A DNA stretch of 64,000 bases from contig NZ_NUQE01000044.1 of the NCBI RefSeq assembly GCF_002582035.1, positions 82,545 to 146,544 on the forward strand. Reading direction: 5' to 3'. The notes beneath the pieces are model-generated. The model was not told where the DNA came from, searched no databases, and was given only the letters and a program-made list of their open reading frames with translations. Origin of the DNA: Bacillus pseudomycoides. GTDB lineage: Bacteria > Bacillota > Bacilli > Bacillales > Bacillaceae_G. The position numbers and the translations under genes are program-made. Positions 1 to 8,301 of this stretch are shown here, in pieces (position 1 is the stretch's first letter; each line of letters opens with the position of its first letter).

Positions 1-92
1 TTTATTTATATTTCATTTATAACTTTATTATCACAACACATAAATAAGACTAAAAAAATGATGTTCAGGAAGAAACTTTTGATTACTATTAT

Positions 93-241
93 TCCGCATT
101 AACGGGCAGTAAGATCCCCATCTCAAGATTGAGAGAGAATCGAAGAAGCTAGGTGGGAGATAACTGCCCGTAAAAGCCCGATTGGTGAGAGCTTTCCATC
201 AGTGGGGAATGAAGAAAAACCCCTACTGATGGAAGTTTCAC
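93..241 (+). repeat. bcr1-type interspersed repeat, copy 1
   Basis: About 150 bp matching, in opposite orientation, the element at 1352-1497. Shared blocks include AACGGGCAGTAAGA, AACTGCCCGTAAAAGC and the paired arms CCATCAGTGGGG and CCCCTACTGATGG, so the transcript would fold. It is followed by TTTAT (242-246) and preceded by the degenerate ATTAT. Size, sequence and TTTAT target fit the B. cereus-group bcr1 family, a non-coding mobile repeat. The bcr1 name is from memory. Confidence 0.8.
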
Positions 242-569
242 TTTATTTATGAATGATTTTCAGAAGATGCAAAGCGTGTGAAATGTATAAGAGGATGTGT
301 GAATGAAAGTGAAAATAGGTGAAATAGATAGAAATGAAAGAATAGTAAAATTCACAAAATCCGTGGTACAAAATCAATAGAATTGTTGGCTAACGGACAA
401 AAGAATTTGATAAAAGCACAATTTTATAAAAACTACTTTCCTCATTTAGTATGTCCAATCATTTTTCAACTAACTACATAAACTAACAGTGATACTAGTA
501 AAAGAGTATTTCTCTTAAACTAGTCTTTCATTTTGATTCTAAAATTAATTAAAGAAAGGAGAGTGAAAT

Positions 570-995
570 ATGACGAATCCAAATCTTGTTACAAATGGTG
601 GTTTCGAACAACCACTAGCAGCACCTCAAACCCCGCCTCCATTTTGGTCAGGAAGCGGTTCAACTGAAACTGGTGGTACTCAATTATTAGGAAACAATAA
701 TGCAGTGCTTGATCTTGGTGAAAATATCTCACAGACAATCTCACCTTTAGTCGTTGGTGAGACCTATACATTTCAAGCAGCTCTTTCAACAGGTGCTGGG
801 GCAGGTACAATTGACATCGATATTACAGGAAATTCAACTCGGAAATTTCAATCAGCCAAAATAACAGGTGCTTATGCCATGTACAATTTCGACTTCGTTG
901 CTACTAGCACAAGTACAACATTAACAATCACAAACAATTCAACAACTGCAGCCACAACTCTGAAAGTCGATGTTGTATCTGTAAAATTAGCATAA
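570..995 (+). CDS. small jelly-roll-like protein with an NLVTNGGFE start
   Basis: This 141-residue protein begins MTNPNLVTNGGFEQP. The N-L-V-x-N-G-G-F-E motif is typical of carbohydrate-binding or jelly-roll modules and of N-terminal domains of Bacillus surface proteins. The rest is Thr/Ser-rich and beta-like, with GETYTFQAALSTG and a closing LKVDVVSVKLA strand. There is no signal peptide, transmembrane segment or cysteine, so secretion is not evident; spore-surface association is possible but only inferred. GAAAGGAGAG precedes the ATG and a strong hairpin follows the stop. It is the only intact gene between two inverted bcr1 copies. Function is not recognised beyond the fold guess. Confidence 0.7.
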   Translation: MTNPNLVTNGGFEQPLAAPQTPPPFWSGSGSTETGGTQLLGNNNAVLDLGENISQTISPLVVGETYTFQAALSTGAGAGTIDIDITGNSTRKFQSAKITGAYAMYNFDFVATSTSTTLTITNNSTTAATTLKVDVVSVKLA

Positions 996-1028
996 CCGAC
1001 TTTATCTAGGTTCCGAATCAGCACGTCT

Positions 1029-1078
1029 AGCTTATAGACAAAATCTGATCTTTTAGATTTTGTCTATAAGCTTTTTTA
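1029..1078 (+). terminator. intrinsic terminator
   Basis: Arms AGCTTATAGACAAAATCT and AGATTTTGTCTATAAGCT (18 bp, perfect) with a short loop, followed by a T run. It lies 34 bases after the jelly-roll gene. Confidence 0.9.
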
Positions 1079-1178
1079 TACTCCTATATAACTTAAAACA
1101 TCGAGAATGAATAGTGAAATACTTATAAAAGGACTTCAAGAAATAAAAAAGAAAATCACATAAGATAACTTTCTTAAA

Positions 1179-1262
1179 ATGAAAAAATTTCAAAAGAGGA
1201 AGTTTTCGAGACTTTCATTTACAATATTTGTTTTTATTGTTGGAATTTCTAACAATGCTTAG
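1179..1262 (+). pseudogene. possible signal-peptide remnant
   Basis: A 27-codon frame opens MKKFQKRKFSRLSFTIF, a positive then hydrophobic start like a Sec signal peptide, and stops at once. There is no good ribosome-binding site and no downstream continuation in any frame, so it may be the 5' stub of a lost secreted protein. Chance is also possible in DNA this AT-rich. Confidence 0.25.
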
Positions 1263-1351
1263 GATAGATGTTTAGCATTCTTTGTTACTTCTATTTTACC
1301 TTGAGTGTACTTCTTATGAAGTCATTCGTACATAATGGGAATGACAATAAA

Positions 1352-1497
1352 GTGAAACTTCCATCAGTGGGAGATAAAAAAACCCCCACTGATGGTTAGG
1401 TGAACCAATCGAGCTTTTACGGGCAGTTATCCCCCACCTATCTTCTTCGCTTCTCTCTCAATTTTGAGGTGGGGGTCTTACTGCCCGTTAATGCGGG
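1352..1497 (-). repeat. bcr1-type interspersed repeat, copy 2, with target duplication
   Basis: This 146-bp copy is inverted relative to 93-241. It is flanked on both sides by ATAAA (1347-1351 and 1498-1502), which reads TTTAT in the element's own direction. That is an intact 5-bp target-site duplication and direct evidence of insertion. Its right edge abuts an RND-permease fragment. Confidence 0.88.
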
Positions 1498-1502
1498 ATA
1501 AA

Positions 1503-1668
1503 GCAGTTACATGTAGAAGTAATCATATCTCCGATGACAACAATCCCTAATGTTTGAGAAATCACTTTATCCGCACTATGCGAAAGTGCAAGAGGTAATA
1601 AGGTAAGGATCGTAGCCCCGGCAGTCAGCAAAATTGGTCGAATTCTGGTCAGATTGTCTTGTATCGTA
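1503..1668 (-). pseudogene. fragment of an RND efflux permease (AcrB/SwrC type)
   Basis: Read on the minus strand, the frame gives DNLTRIRPILLTAG, ATILTLLPLALSHS and then TLGIVVIGDMITST. These match the conserved C-terminal block of AcrB/SwrC-type proton-driven efflux permeases (RxRPILMTAxATIxxLxPLAL, then IVVIGGxxxST). Only about 55 codons of a roughly 1,000-codon gene remain. The 3' side stops at the bcr1 copy at 1352-1497. The 5' side runs into unrelated sequence within a few codons. No function can remain. Confidence 0.75.
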
Positions 1669-1797
1669 AGAAGCTGAACATCCTATGAAAATTACATTAA
1701 AAATGGATTAAAAATGAAAAAGCACCTAGAGTTTAGTGCTATAGTGGTTTATAAATGAAAATAAAAACAAAAAAAGAATGAGGCTCGGAGGAACGAC

Positions 1798-3087
1798 ATG
1801 GAACATTTTATATCATTATTTGAACAGCACAGTTATATTATTTTATTCACTGTTATTTTGATTGAACTGCTTGCGATTCCGATTTCGGCTGAATTCTTTA
1901 TGAGTTTTGCCGGATATTTTGTGTTTCAAGGAAAAATGGATTACACTTTGGCTATTCTGACAGCTATTGCTGCTGGAGGAGTTGGAATTACAGTCACATA
2001 CTGGATTGGAAGGTTAGGAGGCTATAAACTGGTCGAAAAGTATGGACGGTATATTCACCTTGGACCTAAGAACTACAAAAAAATATCCGCCTGGATGGAA
2101 CGATCAGGCAGTAAATTGTTGTTATTTGCTTATTTCATTCCTGGGGTTCGACACTTTACAGGATACGTATCCGGCATTTCTAGGATGCCATTTCGAACCT
2201 TTGTTGTTCCAGCATATATAGGGGCGAGTTTATGGGGATTTTCTTTTATTACACTAGGGAAAATATTAGGACCGCGCTGGCAGGACTTTCATAAATTGGC
2301 CGGTCGATATCTCATCTACATTGTCCTTGTACTCGCTATCGTTATAGTAGGGTTACTAGTTTACAAATTTTACAAAAATCAAATCAAAAACTTTTTCATT
2401 CGACTGCTTAATCGACTCATTTCTTATTTTCGAACAATCCGAGCAACGGAAGTGTTCCTTATCAGTCTTACACTAGTCTTATTAGGAATGATCACCTTAA
2501 TGTTAGGACTTGCAGAAGATAATTTATATAATGAGTTTACACAGTTTAACGAGGTTACTACATATATTGTTCATTCTATACTTCAAACAGGTTGGACAAG
2601 TATTCTGAGAATATTCCTATCGTTACAGTCACCTATCGCATTTAGTGTTCTAATTATAATTACGATTTTAGCCATTTGGAGAAAAGGAAGGAATAGATGG
2701 CTTGAAGGCCTTCTACTTATCGTTTCCATACTTGGAGCGCATATGTACCATAATGCGGTCATACACACACTGTCTTATTTTCATTTTATTGGAAAAGAAG
2801 CGGAAACTTTTTCTTCTGCCTTTCCGGATGAAAAAGCAACTATTACCATTATTGTGTATGGCACCTGCTTATTTTTAATGGTACGCCACCTAAAGAATAA
2901 GTATATACAATTTGTTCTTCCTCTTCTGGGTATCTTACTTTTACTATGTATAGCAATTGCGAACATTGGGTTTTCTCATATACTTCCAAGCGATATCGTG
3001 GGTGGATATGTATATGGCGCAGTGTGGATGTTCTTGAATTTCTTGCTATTTGAGATGTTTCGCCTTATAGTAAATAAGCAAATTTAA
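1798..3087 (+). CDS. DedA-family membrane protein fused to a degenerate PAP2 domain
   Basis: 429 residues. Residues 1-200 are a DedA/VTT-type domain, a family tied to lipid-carrier flipping and envelope homeostasis, with the typical FIPGVRHFTGYVSGISRMP segment. Residues about 215-429 have the membrane layout of a PAP2 phosphatase, but the catalytic motifs are gone. Where the next gene has KX6RP, PSGH and SRX5HX3D, this one has HNAVIHTLSYF, AFPDEKA and ANIGFSHILPSD. The C-terminal half is therefore probably a pseudoenzyme. The start follows GGAGG. About 200 bp separate it from the intact PAP2 gene on the same strand. Confidence 0.85.
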   Translation: MEHFISLFEQHSYIILFTVILIELLAIPISAEFFMSFAGYFVFQGKMDYTLAILTAIAAGGVGITVTYWIGRLGGYKLVEKYGRYIHLGPKNYKKISAWMERSGSKLLLFAYFIPGVRHFTGYVSGISRMPFRTFVVPAYIGASLWGFSFITLGKILGPRWQDFHKLAGRYLIYIVLVLAIVIVGLLVYKFYKNQIKNFFIRLLNRLISYFRTIRATEVFLISLTLVLLGMITLMLGLAEDNLYNEFTQFNEVTTYIVHSILQTGWTSILRIFLSLQSPIAFSVLIIITILAIWRKGRNRWLEGLLLIVSILGAHMYHNAVIHTLSYFHFIGKEAETFSSAFPDEKATITIIVYGTCLFLMVRHLKNKYIQFVLPLLGILLLLCIAIANIGFSHILPSDIVGGYVYGAVWMFLNFLLFEMFRLIVNKQI

Positions 3088-3289
3088 TGTCCAGTGCATC
3101 CGAAGGACAGAGAAGTATAAGGATAGGTACCTTTAATGCTATAACGGATTTGTCAGCATTGCCAAAAAAGCCGTTATAGTAAATATTTGGATCTATCGTT
3201 ACTTGCCTTCAACATAATCAGTATGATTGTTGTAATCGCTGCATTATTTATGATAGGCATATGTATTTAAGGAGGATTGTTTTAACGAA

Positions 3290-3943
3290 ATGAATTTAAA
3301 ATTACTACTAACTCGCGCTTTTTTTATTAGTCTTTTATGTGCTAGTGCATTTGGGCTCATTGCACTGCTTATAAGTGATCAAAAAATTGTTGGATTTGAC
3401 AATTCCGTTATCTCGTTTATTCAAGGACTAGAATCCCCAACACTTACAAGTATCATGAAATTCTTTTCTTTCATCGGATCGGGATTATCCGTTGTTTTTC
3501 TTTCGGTAGCTATAATCCTTTTTTTATATAAGGTTTTGCATCATCGAAGAGAATTGATTTTATTCGTGTGGGTTGTTATTGGGTCAGCACTTCTAAATTG
3601 GATATTAAAGATGATATTTCATCGTGCCAGACCAACTATTCATCGCATTGTTGAAGCGAATGGATTCAGTTTCCCTAGTGGACATTCGATGGCAGCATTT
3701 AGTTTATACGGAATCCTCACTTTTTTGCTATGGCGACATGTCAAAAGTTCATTTGGGCGCGTTATGTTAATTTTAATTAGCACAATAATGATTATTGCTA
3801 TTGGTGTAAGTCGTATATACTTAGGAGTTCATTATCCAAGTGATGTACTGGGAGGTTACCTAGCCAGCGGAACGTGGCTTGCCGCTTCAATCTGGGCTTA
3901 TCAGTTATATGAAGAAAGACGTTATAAGGCAAAACAAGATTAA
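3290..3943 (+). CDS. PAP2-family phosphatase (PgpB/undecaprenyl-phosphate type)
   Basis: 217 residues with about six membrane segments and a complete acid-phosphatase signature: KMIFHRARP (KX6RP), SFPSGHSMAAF (PSGH) and SRIYLGVHYPSD (SRX5HX3D). The family dephosphorylates lipid phosphates such as phosphatidic acid, phosphatidylglycerophosphate or undecaprenyl pyrophosphate on the outer membrane face; the substrate cannot be told from sequence. AAGGAGG precedes the ATG. It lies downstream of the DedA/degenerate-PAP2 protein, suggesting a joint role in lipid-carrier recycling. That link is inferred. Confidence 0.88.
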   Translation: MNLKLLLTRAFFISLLCASAFGLIALLISDQKIVGFDNSVISFIQGLESPTLTSIMKFFSFIGSGLSVVFLSVAIILFLYKVLHHRRELILFVWVVIGSALLNWILKMIFHRARPTIHRIVEANGFSFPSGHSMAAFSLYGILTFLLWRHVKSSFGRVMLILISTIMIIAIGVSRIYLGVHYPSDVLGGYLASGTWLAASIWAYQLYEERRYKAKQD

Positions 3944-4019
3944 CATGAAAGTCATTAATTGATGTAGGAGTTTTATTGTCTGCGGGATAAAACAATTAAA
4001 TAAAAAAAAATTAATGGTT

Positions 4020-4039
4020 AATTTCATTTACCGTATTTT
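4020..4039 (+). repeat. 20-bp intergenic motif, copy 1
   Basis: AATTTCATTTACCGTATTTT, identical to copies at 7162-7181 and 40117-40136 (minus strand). Here it lies 76 bp after the PAP2 stop and 134 bp before the small gene at 4174, in the same orientation as both. Confidence 0.6.
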
Positions 4040-4173
4040 TACAATTAATAAAAAACAAAAATAAATGCGTACATATGGATCAACTCCTAATTATTCAAAT
4101 AGAGTAGAAAAGGGTAGAAAAGGGTAGTATAGGACATAATTACATTTGAAAAGACGTTTAGGAGATGATTTAG

Positions 4174-4317
4174 ATGGAAAAACAGCCTAATTATGATAAA
4201 AAACCAAACATTAGAAAATTAAATACGGAGGAAAATGCTATTTACAGCGATCCAAAAGATGCAAGTAATACGCAGCCAGTACCGCAGCCAAAAGACTATG
4301 AGGAAATAGAGTATTAA
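4174..4317 (+). CDS. small hypothetical protein, 47 aa
   Basis: It begins MEKQPNYDKKPNIRKLN and ends PQPKDYEEIEY. It is charged, Pro/Asn-rich, without hydrophobic segments, and probably disordered and cytoplasmic or spore-associated. TTAGGAGATG lies just upstream of the ATG, and a perfect 15-bp-arm terminator begins 13 bp after the stop. With both signals present it is probably a real one-gene transcript. No family recognised. Confidence 0.6.
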   Translation: MEKQPNYDKKPNIRKLNTEENAIYSDPKDASNTQPVPQPKDYEEIEY

Positions 4318-4330
4318 TCAATTAGCTAAA

Positions 4331-4368
4331 AGAAACCGAAACGATATCGTTTCGGTTTCTTTTTTTCT
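4331..4368 (+). terminator. intrinsic terminator
   Basis: AGAAACCGAAACGAT and its perfect complement form a continuous 30-bp palindrome followed by a T run, ending the 47-aa gene. Confidence 0.92.
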
Positions 4369-4465
4369 ATACTTTTCACTGTGAATCTTTACATAAGTTT
4401 AGCCTAATAGTGATGTGACGGTCCCCCAATAACCTTATTAAATGACAGCTTTTCTAGTACTATCC

Positions 4466-4852
4466 TTAATTAGAAGGAGGAAAAGAAAGAAAGACTAATG
4501 AATCAAGGAGTTCAACTGAAATGCTAAAATCATCATGAATTGTAATTTCTACACATGCAACTAACGGTAACACAATGATGATTATGTCACCATCAATTGC
4601 AACCCCTGATGAACATGTCTTGTAGTCACTTATAGAAAGCTCTATATCTGTATCTGGAGCAATTAAAATTTCTAAACATATATTCATGCATTGTTCGAAT
4701 GAATAAGCGATTGTAGACCTCTCCTTTCCAAATAATCCATAATTCATATGTAGATAGACACATAAAGTAGCGTTTATAAGAACAAAAATGAATAGAAAAA
4801 TGCAAGGTATGTTGGCTATCTTTTTGACTACATCTTTGAAGGTAGTTCTCAT
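4466..4852 (-). CDS. hypothetical protein with one N-terminal membrane segment
   Basis: 128 residues. A hydrophobic stretch at about residues 14-34 (CIFLFIFVLINATLCVYLHM) suggests an anchor. The remainder is acidic and beta-rich, with VAIDGDIIIIVLPLVACVEI in the middle. No domain recognised. The ribosome-binding site is weak, with only an AGAAGAGA well upstream, so the start is uncertain. It is kept because no competing reading frame covers the span. Confidence 0.4.
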   Translation of the reverse strand: MRTTFKDVVKKIANIPCIFLFIFVLINATLCVYLHMNYGLFGKERSTIAYSFEQCMNICLEILIAPDTDIELSISDYKTCSSGVAIDGDIIIIVLPLVACVEITIHDDFSISVELLDSLVFLSFPPSN

Positions 4853-5163
4853 ACCATTCTATTTAAAAGTATCTCTTCTTGATTGGACAGGTTATCTATT
4901 TATAAAAAATAATGTACGTAGCAAAAAAATGATTAGGAAAATTATCTAAATTAAAAAAGCCATATATAGGTTATCCACCTTAAAATGAAGAGCGACAACA
5001 CCCCCTCCTGGATGGTTTACTATTCGGAAGCTACCTAGTTCATAATGGGAGGGGCAGTAAAAAGAAAATCATCTTAACATAGGTAATTTATTGGAGGTGT
5101 TATCATCTCTTATGTGGAATAGAATCTTAGCTATACATTACTAATTTTTTAGGGGGAATTGTA
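4853..5163. other. gene-free stretch before the dead protease
   Basis: No gene supported. An imperfect GC-rich pair (CCCCCTCC near 5001, GGAGGGGC near 5047) could form a long-loop hairpin. A GGAGGTG at 5094-5100 precedes a 10-codon frame at 5112, too short to call. Confidence 0.4.
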
Positions 5164-6132
5164 ATGAATTTTAAGTTAGCCTCTGTAACATTAGCTACGG
5201 CCTTAGCATTCAGCGCTCTAGCAGGAAACAATGTGTTAGCATAAATAAAAACAACAGCTAGCTCAACTCAAACAGAAAAAAATTACTTGATTGCCTTTAA
5301 GAAAGAGTTACCAAGCAATTACCAATCTATTATTTCGAATGCAGGTGGACAAGTTATTCGCGCCATTCCTGCCATCGGTGCTTTAGAAGTAAAATCGAGT
5401 AACGCTTCCTTTTTGGATAATTTGAAAGGGGTTTCTTCTATCCAAGCTGCGAATCAAGAGATTGTTCATACTTTAGATAAAGAAGAAATACGTCCAACGG
5501 CAGCGGACGGAAAGCCAGTAACCGATATCCCGCAGCCGGAAAATATAGACAGCTATTGGGACTATCAATGGGATATAAAAAATATAACGAATGACGGCGT
5601 ATCCTATAAGATTAATGGAGGAACAGGAAAAGGAGCAACAGTCGGTGTAGTCACTGTATCTTCTTCTAATCAATGGTCAACTGATAAAATTGCATTCTAC
5701 TCTAATTATGGAAACAGCTTTATTGATGTAGCGGAACCAGGCGGTGATAACGGCCCTACATATGCTGAGACGGGAGATTTAAACCAGCGTGATTTCCATT
5801 ATCGTGCATTAAGTACATGGCCAACATATTTGGACCCATATTTTACTTCAAATCTGCATAACTACGCTTTACTTCACGGAACATCAATGGCTTCGCCAAA
5901 AGTAGCGGGAATTGCAGGGGTTATTAAAGCAGCTCATCCAACATATTCTCCTGCACAAGTAGTAAACTTAATTAAGCAAACTGCAAAAGATTACGGTAAA
6001 CCAGGACAAGACGCTTTATTTGGAGCTGGTGAGGTAAATATTTATAACGCGTTATTAAATACTAAAAAACAACAAAGAATCTTGAGAGTTTTTAGGGTTT
6101 TCATAAACCCGCATGTAATGTTACTTCTTTAA
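5164..6132 (+). pseudogene. secreted subtilisin-like protease (S8), inactivated
   Basis: The frame starts with a clear signal peptide, MNFKLASVTLATALAFSA ending VLA. A TAA at 5242-5244 then interrupts it exactly after that signal, and the same frame continues from 5245. An inhibitor-I9-like propeptide (YLIAFKKELPSNYQSI) and the catalytic-Ser motif GTSMASPKVAG (about 5880-5910) are present. The Asp and His motifs expected after GKGATVGV are missing: the text jumps to TVSSSNQWSTDKIAFYSNYG, the downstream Ser-side region. So there is a nonsense mutation plus an internal deletion of two catalytic residues. The final 20 or so residues (RILRVFRVF and on) do not look like the family end. Active relatives are about 400 residues. 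Confidence 0.85.
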
Positions 6133-6153
6133 AAATTACGTTTATTATATGTT

Positions 6154-6197
6154 AAAAGTCCAGTTGTAATCTTAATCAGGTTACAACTGGACTTTTT
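6154..6197 (+). terminator. intrinsic terminator
   Basis: Arms AAAGTCCAGTTGTAA and TTACAACTGGACTTT (15 bp, perfect) followed by T's, after the protease remnant. Confidence 0.88.
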
Positions 6198-6252
6198 ATG
6201 TCGGAATGAGCTTATTCATGTAATTCATCATAAACCAACGTAAATCCACATT

Positions 6253-6585
6253 TTATGAATTACTATACCTCATCCATCCACTCTCAGATCGTTCCGCTTT
6301 ATACTTACCGTAAGACAGAAGCTTCATCGCTGAACGGCTGGCTGTGTGAAAAATTAAGTTCAGCTTCCAATTCTCTTCCATTTCACTAGGATAAGCCGTG
6401 GATTCGTAAACATAATAAGCTGCCATGATGCAGGGGATTACTTGTTCTGACTCAAATTCATAAGTATTTGTATCATCGACAATTAAATCAATGAGACATC
6501 GGTTTCCATCTTGAACTTTTTTCTGGAGTAACTTCTTTACCGGACCCGGTACTAATTCTAATATCTCATCCCTCATAGTAGTCAT
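6253..6585 (-). CDS. hypothetical protein, 110 aa
   Basis: It begins MTTMRDEILELVPGPVKKL. It looks cytoplasmic, with a compact alpha/beta composition and a central IIPC/IMAAYYVYES-like helix. No family recognised. Its ATG overlaps the TGA of the 50-aa gene upstream (ATGA, 6582-6585), so the two are probably translationally coupled and share the promoter before 6734. Confidence 0.6.
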   Translation of the reverse strand: MTTMRDEILELVPGPVKKLLQKKVQDGNRCLIDLIVDDTNTYEFESEQVIPCIMAAYYVYESTAYPSEMEENWKLNLIFHTASRSAMKLLSYGKYKAERSESGWMRYSNS

Positions 6586-6734
6586 TTTTTTGGTCTTTCA
6601 GCACGAAGTATAGCATCATTTGTTGGGGTGTTAGGTACATAATTCCCATGACTGTCGATGCTGTGCGCTTCCTTATCGTATTGTCCATTTGCATTACGCT
6701 TCTTTGTTGTGAACGGGTCTTGATTGTTTCCCAT
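6582..6734 (-). CDS. small hypothetical protein, 50 aa
   Basis: Starts MGNNQDPFTTKKRNANGQYD and ends DAILRAERPKK. It is hydrophilic, rich in Asn, Lys and Gly, and probably unstructured. GGAGGTGACAATT sits at ideal spacing before the ATG. It overlaps the following 110-aa gene by four bases. Not recognised; the small size and composition resemble many uncharacterised sporulation-stage Bacillus proteins, but nothing here proves that. Confidence 0.65.
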   Translation of the reverse strand: MGNNQDPFTTKKRNANGQYDKEAHSIDSHGNYVPNTPTNDAILRAERPKK

Positions 6735-6936
6735 AATTGTCACCTCCAATACGAATAGTATGTGCTAACAAATAAGTATTTTGCCTAAAAGAAAGTTCAC
6801 AAAAAGTGGAAACAAGGGGTGTAAACCTTATCAAGTCATAGTGTATATACCTAGACAAAAACAATGATTTAATCCGTATCAAATTGTTCCTTTCGTACAA
6901 AATAGGTACAAACCTTAACAAAAGGAGGGGAAATTT

Positions 6937-7062
6937 ATGACGAACAGAAATGATAATCGAGAACGTAAAAACAAATATCCTAACAATCTAAAAAACGATA
7001 CTGAATTCTCCAAAGATGTAAATATTAGAAGCGAGGTAACGAAAAAAGATTTAAATAAGTAA
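6937..7062 (+). CDS. small hypothetical protein, 41 aa
   Basis: Starts MTNRNDNRERKNKYPNN and ends EVTKKDLNK. Very basic and Asn/Lys-rich, with no hydrophobic core. AAAGGAGGGGAAATTT precedes the ATG and a perfect hairpin terminator lies 20 bp past the stop. Both signals indicate a real small gene. No family recognised. Confidence 0.65.
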   Translation: MTNRNDNRERKNKYPNNLKNDTEFSKDVNIRSEVTKKDLNK

Positions 7063-7082
7063 TGGTTTGAACTATTAGATAT

Positions 7083-7120
7083 TGAAAAAGCTTGGATTCA
7101 ATCAGGTCCAAGCTTTTTCA
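7083..7120 (+). terminator. intrinsic terminator
   Basis: Arms TGAAAAAGCTTGGA and TCCAAGCTTTTTCA, perfect, ending the 41-aa gene. Confidence 0.88.
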
Positions 7121-7161
7121 TATAACAAAAATCCAGTCATACTTCTGATAAAAAAAGAATA

Positions 7162-7181
7162 AATTTCATTTACCGTATTTT
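7162..7181 (+). repeat. 20-bp intergenic motif, copy 2
   Basis: AATTTCATTTACCGTATTTT, 110 bp before speD. Here the sequence continues GGTAAA, giving a local dyad TTTACC-N7-GGTAAA that the other two copies lack. Confidence 0.6.
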
Positions 7182-7291
7182 GGTAAAAAATAAAAACAAT
7201 TAAATACATAAAGAAAAAGAATACACAAACTATATTTCATGAAGGATGTGTAAATCAATAGTGAATATAAAAGAAAGAGGGGAATATTATC

Positions 7292-8119
7292 ATGAAACTA
7301 ACACCAGAACAGCGTATTCAATTGCATGGATTTAATAATCTCACAAAATCACTAAGTTTTAATATGTATGATATTTGCTATACAAAAACAAGGGAAGAAC
7401 GAGAAGCCTATATAGAATACATAGATGAACAATATAATGCAGAAAGATTAACAAAGATTTTAAAAAACGTATCTGACATTATAGGTGCACACGTATTAAA
7501 TGTTGCCAAACAAGACTATGTTCCACAAGGAGCAAGTGTAACAATTTTAGTTTCAGAAGGTCCAATTGTAGAAGTTCCAACTGAATCATTTAACGAATCA
7601 CCCGGCCCTCTTCCTGGATCGGTCGTCATGCAGTTAGATAAGAGCCACATCACGGTTCATACGTATCCTGAATATCATCCCAATGAGGGGATTAGTACGT
7701 TTAGAGCGGATATCGATGTGTCTACATGCGGAGAAATTTCACCACTTAAAGCATTAAATTATCTTATTCACTCATTTGATACAGATATTATGACAATTGA
7801 TTACCGAGTGCGGGGATTTACAAGAGATATAACAGGTAATAAATTATTTATTGACCACGAAATAAGCTCCATCCAAAATTACATCCCAGAGAATGTAAAA
7901 AAATTATATGACATGATTGATGTTAACGTATATCAAGAGCATATTTTTCATACGAAATGCAAGTTAAAAGAATTTGACCTGAACAACTATTTGTTTGGAT
8001 ATACACAAGAAACATTATCTATAAACGAACAAGAGGAAATTACAAAGAAATTAAAAGTGGAAATGGATGAAATATTTTACGGGAAAAATATGAATCATGG
8101 CTCAATTGAAGAGAGTTAA
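7292..8119 (+). CDS. speD: S-adenosylmethionine decarboxylase proenzyme
   Basis: 275 residues, the length of the long E. coli-type SpeD (about 264). It makes decarboxylated SAM, the aminopropyl donor for spermidine. The self-cleavage site is visible as [14 protein letters not shown]: cutting before Ser118 would give the beta chain and the pyruvoyl-bearing alpha chain. [17 protein letters not shown] and the [13 protein letters not shown] segment also match the family. GAGGGGAATATTATC precedes the ATG. It is monocistronic; no speE is adjacent. Confidence 0.95.
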   Translation: MKLTPEQRIQLHGFNNLTKSLSFNMYDICYTKTREEREAYIEYIDEQYNAERLTKILKNVSDIIGAHVLNVAKQDYVPQGASVTILVSEGPIVEVPTESFNESPGPLPGSVVMQLDKSHITVHTYPEYHPNEGISTFRADIDVSTCGEISPLKALNYLIHSFDTDIMTIDYRVRGFTRDITGNKLFIDHEISSIQNYIPENVKKLYDMIDVNVYQEHIFHTKCKLKEFDLNNYLFGYTQETLSINEQEEITKKLKVEMDEIFYGKNMNHGSIEES

Positions 8120-8146
8120 AATGAATGAAACGTCCAAAGTATCAGT

Positions 8147-8178
8147 TAAAAAGCAGGAAAACAATTCCCTGCTTTTTT
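8147..8178 (+). terminator. intrinsic terminator
   Basis: AAAAAGCAGG and CCTGCTTTTTT arms with one bulged C, followed by more T's, after speD. Confidence 0.8.
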
Positions 8179-8301
8179 GCTTTTAGTTGTGACAAGACAG
8201 TCCGTTTTTATGGTCAGAACTCAAAATACTAAAGAAAGGTGTTTTTCATTTTTTGTCGAATTTGAAATTCGGTATACAGCTGATAAAGAAGGGGATTAAA
8301 A

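Noticed and set aside
3180-3272. Hydrophobic frame ending IVVIAALFMIGICI before the PAP2 gene
   Set aside because: No proper start; probably chance or an unidentifiable scrap of a membrane protein gene.
5001-5055. CCCCCTCC / GGAGGGGC inverted pair
   Set aside because: The loop is about 40 bases and the arms are only 8 bp; not convincing as a terminator or riboswitch.
5094-5144. 10-codon frame MWNRILAIHY behind GGAGGTG
   Set aside because: Too short and without a terminator or homology clue; the site may be fortuitous.
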